Origin: Simmondsia chinensis
Lineage: Eukaryota > Streptophyta > Magnoliopsida > Caryophyllales > Simmondsiaceae
DNA: 64,000 nucleotides
Direction of reading: 5' to 3'
Assembly (NCBI GenBank): GCA_018398585.1
Contig: JAGTTD010000010.1
Coordinates: 29,304,638-29,368,637 of the forward strand
Positions 56,953 through 64,000 of the stretch are shown piece after piece; positions within the stretch are counted from its first letter, which is position 1, and every line of letters begins with the position of its first letter. The notes under the pieces were generated by a model. That model saw only the letters and a program-made list of their open reading frames with translations, ran no database searches and had not been told where the DNA came from. The position numbers were made by a program, and so were the translations under genes.

Positions 56953-58200
56953 GAAAATATAGTAAGATCTTCTAAATTTTGCAATTAATCACAACATACT
57001 CCTTGCACTTTTATTTTTGAAAAATAGCCATCTAAACTTTACAATTAAACACAACACACCTCTGGCACTTTCAATTTCAAAAAATTGTCCCCTGAATTTT
57101 GTAAATTAACACGACACATCCCCTACACTTTCAATTTTATAAAATAGCTCCATGAACTTTGTTATGACACACTCTTCACCCACTGTCCCCGAACTTTGTT
57201 AATAAACATAATACATCACTTAAACATTAATAAATTTTAAAATAAAAAAGTATAAAATTAAAAAATTTAAAAAAATTATGAAAGATATATTTTTTCTTTT
57301 GGGAAAAAGTATGAAAAAATATAATAATAATTTTAAATTTATTTTTCAATGTTTTTAAAAAAATATATTTTTTCAGTATTTATTTTGAAATTTTTAATTT
57401 GTTATATTTTTTTAGTTTTAAATTTTTAATCTAATTTTAAAATTTATTTTTTAAAAACTTATTATATTTTCTATTATGGTATATTTTTATGGAAATTTAA
57501 AAAACTATTTTATTATCTTCTAAATTAATAATATTTTTACTATATTTATTAAATTATTATTTTTTTGTAAATATAAAAAATCCTCTTATATTTTATCTAG
57601 AAATCTAAAACTCATACATTTCGTCTAAAAATATAATTTTTTGTCTTTTGTATAAAACTAAAAAATCATTCTTTTTTAATTTGATATAAAGCTCTTACCT
57701 TTCCAAAAATATAAATTCCTATATTTTGTATAAAACTAGAAAATTTCCTATTTTTAATTTGATAGATTTTTTTTATTTTAAAATTATTATTCTAATTTTT
57801 AGTAAAGTTAAAAAATATTATTATATCTTTTCAAAAATTTTCCAAATTTTTTTCTTAATTCGTTTTAAATTTTCAAATTTTGTATATTTTTAAAATTTTA
57901 AATTTATTAATGTCTTAGGGGTGACTTATGTCTAGTAATAAAGTTTGGGGTGAGTTATATGTAATAACAAAGTTTAGGGGGCTATTTTATGAAATTAAAA
58001 GTACAGTGTTTTGTGTAATGACAAAGTTCAAGGGGCTGTTTTATGAAATTGAAAGTCCAGTGGGGGCTATTTTATAAAATTAAAAGTGCAGAGATGTGTT
58101 GTGTTAATTTACAAAGTTCAGGGGGCTATTTTTTGAAATTGAAAGATAGGGGGAGTGTTGTGATTAATTGCAAAGTTTAGGGGGTCTTATATATTTTGCC
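56953..58200. mobile_element. Foldback element with ~260-bp inverted arms of ~50-bp subrepeats
   Basis: The left arm (56953-57220) has four or five units of the type aactttgcaattaaCACAACAcacctc-gcactttcaatttca-aaa-t-gcccc. The right arm (57905-58200) is the inverted set (gggggctattttatgaaattgaaag...tgttgtg). Outer ends aaaatatag-taagatc and gatc/gtcttatatatttt match as inverted repeats. The 680-bp centre is almost pure A/T with no ORF. The structure fits a MULE-like or foldback MITE. Confidence 0.7.
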
Positions 58201-59690
58201 TTGTATTTTTTTGAACAACATATTCGTATGATATTTTTAGCTATTACATGTGCGTTATGACATGGTGTAGGTGTACTTAGGCTTTGAGCGTGTTGGAGAG
58301 AAGACAACTTAAAAAGAGGTGAAAACGTGCAAAAATGGACAAATTTTGAATCACGTTGAGAAACCCAACTGCATGTGAGAAAAAGAATGACCAGGTCAAG
58401 ATTATGCTAAGAAAAGTCTTCCCTTGGGTGCTTGAACTGACCACCTAAGCATTTTGGAAATTGATTAAGCTTAGAAAGAGCAAAAGGTCCAAAGAAGAGC
58501 ATCCATGACCCAATAATATCAAACTCTACATATAATATTGTCGAATCACGTAGATCTATTCCAGAACTTCATTTTGATAGGTAATTTGACCCATAACTTC
58601 TTACAAACAAAAAGCTATGGGCGTTTTAAGTTAAATGTGCAAGTTTTCGAAAATGGGCCAATTGATCAGCCTATTGACACTGACGCACGACACGCTGCCT
58701 CAATAAAAAGAGAGGGGGAAGCCATTTTTTGGGACCTTTACGTTTACAATATAGGGATAGCTTGCTAGGCGAATAATTTATACGGACATGCTAGTTGTAA
58801 ACAGATCGAAGGTTATATTTATTTTGGATTACATGCCCGATACTTATTTGCCTGGTACTTATAGCCTCGACACTGCAAGTACAATAAGCAGGTAATTAAT
58901 ATATAAAATTAAGTAATAGTAAACTAGACTTAAATTATAGAACTAGACCCGAAAATATCAGTTAAGCCAATTACCTTGGAAGATGTCAAGTGTCACTATG
59001 CATCACATGGCGTAAAATGATAAGTTCACCCCATTATCAAAAGAGGTGGACATTCCCCTTCACCTCGCCTTTTTCCCTTCTCTTCATAAGAGAAAGAGGA
59101 GGTGGGAACGAAGATAAAAAAGAGAGGCACGTCTCTCTCTCTCTCGATATGAATCATTTATTTGGAGTAATAATTGTTTAAGCCTTCTTTTTTTTTTATG
59201 CTAAGTATTTTATATCTATTATGTCTATTTATTACCTGTTTTTACTATTATTTCATGAGATCAATACTAACTTGAGCGTCGGAGAAGTCCCCCGTAGGTT
59301 ACCCCACTGGCCTCTCTAACCGTTGGTTTGATGTTGCGGGGAATATCAAGTCGGGCATTTAGCTATAGCTTGATTTTAGCTTATCCTTATGAACCCCACC
59401 TCATACAGAACTCCCATACAATGAATAAGCGCACTCACCAAAATCATCATAAACATATTGGTTCCGTCTGTTGGAAGGATTATAAGCTCATGCCGGGTTT
59501 GGTATTTCTTGTGAGATTCAAACATTTTTAATATCAAGTGAGTTAATTATCAATAGTTTTAAGTCTCTTTTTTATTTTTTCTGATAAGAACGAACTTACT
59601 CATGCAAAAGTAGCCAAAGGGGCTCCCTAATATTTATGAACTTACAAAGGAATTTGCTTGAATAAAATCATGTATTGCTAAATCCTTTAT
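58201..59690. other. Intergenic, possible gypsy LTR debris
   Basis: The stretch 58556-58640 (cttcattttgataggtaatttgacccataactt, then gctatgggcgttttaag) is a diverged unit of the tandem repeat at 59690-60215. A short protein-like frame (GPIDQPIDTDARHAASIKRE, about 58655-58720) is not assigned. Confidence 0.4.
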
Positions 59691-60215
59691 ATCTATTTGT
59701 TACCTTTTCTTTAATCAAAAACTCAGAAAATTATCATAGGCACCTAGAACTCTTTGAGATCTTCTTTTTTTTATATAACTCAATCTGTAACTCTTAACGG
59801 ATTGAAAGTTATGCCCGTTTTAAATTGTAAGGTAAGTTATATAACCCGTATGAGCAATGCGTGCCCAATTCGTTTTTCATATGTTTTCTTTGATCCAAAA
59901 CTCAAAAACTTCTTATGAGCACCTAGAACCTTTCAAAAGCTTCATTTTGATTTATAACTCGATCTATAACTCTTCACGGATTGAAAGTTATGCTCGTTTT
60001 AAGTTGCAAGGTAAGATACCTAACCTGTACACGTGACGCAAGTCCACTTTATTTTTCAAATATTTTCTTTGATCAAAAACTCAAAACATTGTCATAGGAA
60101 TATAGAAATCTTCAATAGCTTTATTTTGATATGTAATTTGATTCGTAACTCTTGACGAATTGAAAGTTATACTCGTTTTAAGTTACAAGATAAGTTACCA
60201 AACTAGAGCACTTGG
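59690..60215. repeat. ~180-bp tandem repeat, three copies
   Basis: Units near 59700, 59885 and 60060 share ttctttgatcaaaaactcaaaa, taactcttgacggattgaaagtta and cgttttaagttgcaaggtaag. Similar words occur in LTR or untranslated parts of plant gypsy elements, but no element end was seen. Confidence 0.75.
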
Positions 60216-60219
60216 TGCA

Positions 60220-61278
60220 TGCTGTCATGGCTATTTTATGAGTTAGGTGCGCGGTGAGGTTTGCTCACCCGATCAAGAACAAGCACAAAGAAAATAAACA
60301 CAATAGAAATTTAAAGGGAAATATGAGAGATAATTTTTCACATGAAATGGAGGGCCTTTCTCATTAATAATTTCTGAGATTACAAGATATCCAAATAAAT
60401 GCAATTTACACCTATTTATAGACCTTGACAACCCCAAGGTCATGGGTTAACCGTTCCCGCCCTTTTCCCCTCTTTCTTCAAACTGTGCCCCATGTCTCCC
60501 ATGCATGCCTTGGGCGGTTATTAGTCAAGCTGGTCAAAACACATGCTCTAATTGTTTAGGCGCCACATTTAAACTGGCGGTTACTTCCACTTCAGCCCAC
60601 TCTTCCATTTTCCCGCTCTTTTCCTCGTTTGAACTGGTCAACGGTCATTCCCGCTTCTTTTCCTTTGGTGACCGTCTCCAATATGCGTTACGTGCTCTTT
60701 TTCATCATTCTTCAAGGTCGGGCTTCATCGGGTCTCATTGGGCCTACTTGAGCCTGGGCCGGGCCAGTGCCCTGCACTGGGCCTTTGCCTATCGCTACTC
60801 GTCTGCGCCCTTAGGCCGGCCCAGTGCCGTGCCCTGGGCCTTGTCATGGCACTGCCTAGGTCGCGCCCCGCCCATGTCCTGACATTGTCTAGGACCGTGC
60901 TAGGTCCTTGTCATGACATTGTCTGGGACCGAGCCAGGGCCTGGTCATGACACTGTCTGGGGCCGAACCTGGGCCTTGTCATGACACTGTCTGGGGCCAA
61001 GCCCGGGCCTTGTCATGACACTGTCCCGGGCCATGCCTGGCCCCTGTCATGGCACTGTCCTGGACCGTGCCAGGCCCACCTCATGACACTGTCTTGGGTC
61101 CGCGTCTGTCTCGGTTCCCACTTTGTCCATCACCTAGGCCTAGGTCCATTGAGGCCTAATGCACCTTAACTGAGTGCGTACCTTGCCCATATGATGTCAA
61201 CCTATGGCAGCCCATTTGTCACGACACAAGCGCAAGGCGCCCACCTGTGCCCCGGTCCAGAGTGTCATGGGTCTTACA
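60220..61278 (-). repeat. Gypsy chromovirus 3' LTR with internal minisatellite
   Basis: On the minus strand it starts TGTAAGACCCATGACACT at 61278, right after the purine tract ggtgggggaggtt (61291-61279). A TATA box ctataaatag lies at 60421-60412 (minus). The 3' end is approximate (around 60220-60245). Plus-strand ORFs through this region are artefacts of the G/C-rich repeats. Confidence 0.7.
60843..61113. repeat. 34-bp minisatellite inside the LTR
   Basis: Eight units (starts at 60843, 60876, 60910, 60944, 60978, 61012, 61046, 61080) of the type gtcatgacactgtctggggc followed by cgagcctgggcctt. It lies in U3, upstream of the TATA box in the LTR's own orientation. Confidence 0.9.
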
Positions 61279-61545
61279 AACCTCCCCCACCCGAGAGACC
61301 TGACGTCCTCGGAAGGGACTTAAGGTACTCCTCAACTTTGTCCTCAAATTGCCAGAAAGTCACGTCCCGTTCCCACGTAGCCTCCGTCAAGGGAGTGCCT
61401 TTCCATAGAACCAGGAAGTCTCGTCTCCTGTTCTTTTTACTCTGACCATACACCCGATGGTCTAGGACTTTTTCCACTTCCTTGGAAGATTGCTTCCGAA
61501 TGGTGGGTGGTGCCACATGGCGTCTAGGTGAAGGTCCGTTGTCAC
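61274..61545 (-). pseudogene. Chromodomain end of gypsy integrase
   Basis: The minus frame reads SSKEVEKVLDHRV, DFLVLWKGTPLTEATWERD and FWQFEDKVEEYL, a complete chromodomain with its aromatic cage candidates (Trp in WKG and TWE). It then ends in GLSGGGGL and a stop overlapping the LTR start. Upstream, the frame meets a TAG at about 61543, where LTR-like sequence begins; the rest of pol is absent. Confidence 0.85.
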
Positions 61546-62107
61546 GCTAGCACAATGCATCTACTCATGCGCTTTGGACTCAGCTTTTCATACCTTGCCC
61601 TCGCTTGTGCATCTAAGGCCCCTGACCCTTGGGCCTTGGTTCAGTGCAGTGCAACAAGCGCTTGGCCCTCGGTCCGTAGATGCCAAGCTCAGGCTCATCT
61701 TCGTTAGGCCCGGTTCATCCTTACAAAGGATGTGCACTGTGTATACACTTGTGCCCTATTGACGTCCGTCTCATTTTGACACAATGCATGCGTTTGCACT
61801 TAGTCATGGGTCCATCCTTAACTAGTGCGGCACAACTAACGTGTGCCCACTTGGGCATAATTATGCGCTTGACTAGTGATCCTTTACTATGTCAATGCGC
61901 TGCTTCAAGCGTGCATCCCCTCCTTGGGTCATGCTTGGGTCAAGGTCCGTTATGTCCCGTGTTGCAGCCAAAACATAAGCGCTAACAGCCACTCAAACAC
62001 TAGAGGTTTGTGCGCCAAGTGCCTATGTCGGAGCACTTATTGAGTCATGATGTGCTTAACGCCAGGCATCACCCTGTGCGCGGTATCCCAATGTCAAGGG
62101 TCTTACA
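61546..62107 (-). repeat. Second, partial LTR of the same gypsy family
   Basis: On the minus strand it starts TGTAAGACCCTTGACATT at 62107 after ggtagggaggtt. The start is almost identical to the LTR at 61278, but sequences then diverge and it is cut off at the chromodomain. Hence two related elements are joined or nested here. Confidence 0.65.
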
Positions 62108-62119
62108 AACCTCCCTACC

Positions 62120-62340
62120 AAAAGAATTGACATCTTCGGTAGAAAGAGTAAGTACCCTAAGAACTAACTTAGGCCATCCAGTTCCTTTAGTCGTTCATGG
62201 GTACCAGCAACATCTCGCTCCCATCATGCTTCGTAATAGACCATGGTTCACACACCACCTAGGCCTGGCAAAATTCCTTACGCATACAAGTCTGTTGGTG
62301 TTTTGACATAGTTTCATCCAAACTAATGTCCACAAGTCCT
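62120..62340 (-). pseudogene. Chromodomain remnant of the upstream gypsy copy
   Basis: The minus strand shows A-stop-WERDV (TGA near 62231; ATWERDV in the other copy), followed by a diverged EYL-like segment and the same pol end/purine tract. It is too decayed for a frame. Confidence 0.5.
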
Positions 62341-62737
62341 TAATGCACTCAAGTCCTTTAGGTGCTTGAACATTGTCTAATTCATCTTTAACACACATAG
62401 TAGGTTACATTCTGTTAGTTGTACCATTCATCATTCATTTTTTTCAAGGCTCAATCTTGTTAATAGGGTGCGTCCCAGTCCCATTAGATGCACTACTAAC
62501 CCCAAATTCGATAATCCTTCATGCATGTATAATTAACATATATAGGTATGGCATATAACACCGTGATAAGCGATCATCGAAACAACATAAATGAAAGCCA
62601 TCGAAACAAAATGAAAATTACATCCAAGAACCTCCAAAACAACGAAGCCCAAAACAAAACATAACCATAAAACATGCATAAATCAAGGACATAAATAGCA
62701 GCCCACTAGTCTGCCTGGACGACCCGCCACTTGCGCA
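62341..62737. other. Non-coding stretch between gag and the gypsy 3' end
   Basis: Protease, reverse transcriptase, RNase H and the integrase core would be expected here but none is found. This marks a large internal deletion or a non-autonomous design. Confidence 0.5.
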
Positions 62738-63919
62738 TCATTCGGAACCTGTTTTGCCCATCAACTTTAGTGAACTCATCCTCAAATGAGATGGAGATGG
62801 CTCAAGATCCTCATCCTCATCATCGTCCTGCTGAACTACAGCACTTAAGGGTTGTTTGTTAGGACAATTCCTTGCAAAGTGAGGACCATTACATATGAAA
62901 CAAGCAATAGACTTAGGACCCTTTTCTTTGTTATTCCCATCATTTTTGAATGAGACTTTAATGTTGTTGGGTTCAGTGGCAGGACCCTTCTCTTTTTTAA
63001 AGGACTTAAAGCCATGTTTCTTTCCCTTCTTAAAGTGATCCTTCTTATTAAAGTCATGTCCAACATTAAAGTCCATTAATGACTCAGCCGCAACTAAAGC
63101 AGAGGCAAGGTCATGGACCTTTTGGCGTCTCAACTCTAGTTGAGCCCATGGTTTAAGACCCGAAATAAAGTTAAAGAGTTTGTCCTCATCTGACATATCT
63201 TTAATTTCTAAAATTACCGAACTAAAAGCATTTACATACTCCCGAACCGAACCACTTTGTTTGAGGTCCTTCAAGGCCTCACGGGCCAACCAAGAAGCAT
63301 TGGTTGGGAAGAATTGTTCACCAAGGTCTTTCTTCAAGGCCTCCCATGAACCAGTTCCAGCACGACCAGCAGCACGGTCCACTGACGCACGAGTTCTCCA
63401 CCGCAACTTTGCATCACCCATCAAGTGCATGGATGCCATGACAACCTTGTCTTCCTCACGGACATGGGCAACCATAAAATATTGTTCCATGTCCCCAAGG
63501 AAGTTTTCCAAGGTTTTGGCATCACGTTCACCCCAAAAGGCTTTCGGAGTAGGAACCTTAATGTTATTCTTGTTAAGTCCAAACGTACCTGCATCAATTG
63601 TCTTACGCAGTACCAAAATTTCTTTTTGTAAACTTTCCACCGTAGGAATGGAGGTCTCACCGATATGAGGTACATTAGGGGAACTACTATCCACCCCGTT
63701 AGGGTCCAATCTATGAAATACATTAGGGGGAGTGGGGACTGGAGACATAGTTCTTTGGGCAACAACTAGAGATTTGATCATTTCTTTAAGGGGCCCAATT
63801 TCACTAGACAAAGAATTCATGGCACCCAATACCGTTCCTGGGGGAAGGTCATCGACATTGTACTCGGAACCTAGGATTTCTTCAATTTGGTTCAAGCCCT
63901 CGTTAGTCTTAGGACATTT
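62738..63919 (-). CDS. Gypsy chromovirus gag, long open frame
   Basis: A minus-strand frame of at least 385 codons without a stop, the longest in the window. It contains an N-terminal helical part, the retrotransposon gag core (FLGDMEQYFMVAHVREEDKV, LMGDAKLRWRTR, LGEQFFPTNASWLAREAL, VREYVNAFSSVILEIKDMSD), a Lys-rich linker and a CCHC zinc knuckle CFICNGPHFARNCPN. The end is acidic (DDDEDEDLEPSP). No ATG starts the frame at its upstream end; the first in-frame ATG is about 25 codons in (GAMNSL), so the start may be lost or internal. Its integrity contrasts with the missing pol and suggests a young or recently deleted element. Confidence 0.85.
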   Translation of the reverse strand, partial: KCPKTNEGLNQIEEILGSEYNVDDLPPGTVLGAMNSLSSEIGPLKEMIKSLVVAQRTMSPVPTPPNVFHRLDPNGVDSSSPNVPHIGETSIPTVESLQKEILVLRKTIDAGTFGLNKNNIKVPTPKAFWGERDAKTLENFLGDMEQYFMVAHVREEDKVVMASMHLMGDAKLRWRTRASVDRAAGRAGTGSWEALKKDLGEQFFPTNASWLAREALKDLKQSGSVREYVNAFSSVILEIKDMSDEDKLFNFISGLKPWAQLELRRQKVHDLASALVAAESLMDFNVGHDFNKKDHFKKGKKHGFKSFKKEKGPATEPNNIKVSFKNDGNNKEKGPKSIACFICNGPHFARNCPNKQPLSAVVQQDDDEDEDLEPSPSHLRMSSLKLMGKTGSE

Positions 63920-64000
63920 TCCAGGTTCTTGATATGAGGTGAGGTTCGTTAGGATGAGCTGAACTCAAACTTTAACTACACACGACTTGATATTCCTTGC

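Noticed and set aside
60505..61985. Plus-strand ORFs of 60-125 codons
   Set aside because: They run antisense through gypsy LTRs and a 34-bp minisatellite and have no protein signature.

Overview
The window looks like repeat-rich intergenic DNA from a flowering plant, probably a eudicot. It is AT-rich and contains plant-type Ty3/gypsy chromoviruses, a Ty1/copia gag remnant, an endogenous plant pararetrovirus, L1 and RTE LINEs, MITEs and a long satellite array. The species cannot be named from sequence alone. There are no bacterial-style operons and no CRISPR. The only apparently intact host genes are two small minus-strand ORFs at 55.3-56.2 kb: CDC26 (anaphase-promoting complex subunit) followed 75 nt later by TTM3 (CYTH-domain tripolyphosphatase). 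Land plants are known to express this pair from one bicistronic mRNA. No ATG occurs in any frame on the sense strand between the two start codons.

Layout. 1-602: 3' end of an RTE LINE with a (TTG)n tail. 1.57-2.0 kb: copy A of an unclassified repeat. 4.6-9.2 kb: a decayed plus-strand chromovirus with gag, pol, chromodomain and 3' LTR. 9.2-20.7 kb: a ~220-bp satellite with a ~2.3-kb higher-order period, interrupted by an ORF1-only L1 (16.8-17.8 kb) and by a 2,001-bp copia-like LTR remnant with a 5-bp target duplication (18.4-20.4 kb). 21.8-22.3 kb: a MITE. 22.6 kb: a FAR1-domain fragment. 23.9 kb: a LINE RNase H fragment. 24.2-26.3 kb: two head-to-head paralogous pseudogenes of an unrecognised family. 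26.5-29.0 kb: a second, ~410-bp tandem repeat. 29.3 kb: a 5S/RTE-tail chimera. 29.7-31.0 kb: copia gag, minus strand. 31.1-36.95 kb: an endogenous pararetrovirus between TA microsatellites.

37.17-42.37 kb is copy B of the 1.57-kb repeat, split by two L1 insertions: a 2.6-kb ORF1-only element with a 19-bp target duplication, and a minus-strand ORF2 fragment. 42.86-46.31 kb is a hAT-like block with an 8-bp target duplication; it contains a full-length 5S-rRNA-headed SINE-like unit and a hAT-type MITE. 47.6-48.15 kb: a minus-strand RTE 3' end. 48.84-49.83 kb: a 5'-truncated LINE with a 15-bp target duplication. 50.64-52.69 kb: a complete 2,048-bp non-autonomous LTR retrotransposon with LTRs, primer binding site and a perfect GAAAT target duplication; it carries a Glu/Lys-rich reading frame instead of gag-pol. 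56.95-58.2 kb: a foldback element. 60.2 kb to the end: minus-strand gypsy chromovirus pieces (two LTR starts, chromodomains, a 385-codon gag frame).

Most mobile-element ORFs are broken, often by TAG/TGA where Trp or Arg is expected, which fits old methylated DNA losing cytosines by deamination. Coordinates were read by eye. Element ends backed by target duplications are accurate to a few bases; other boundaries are approximate.
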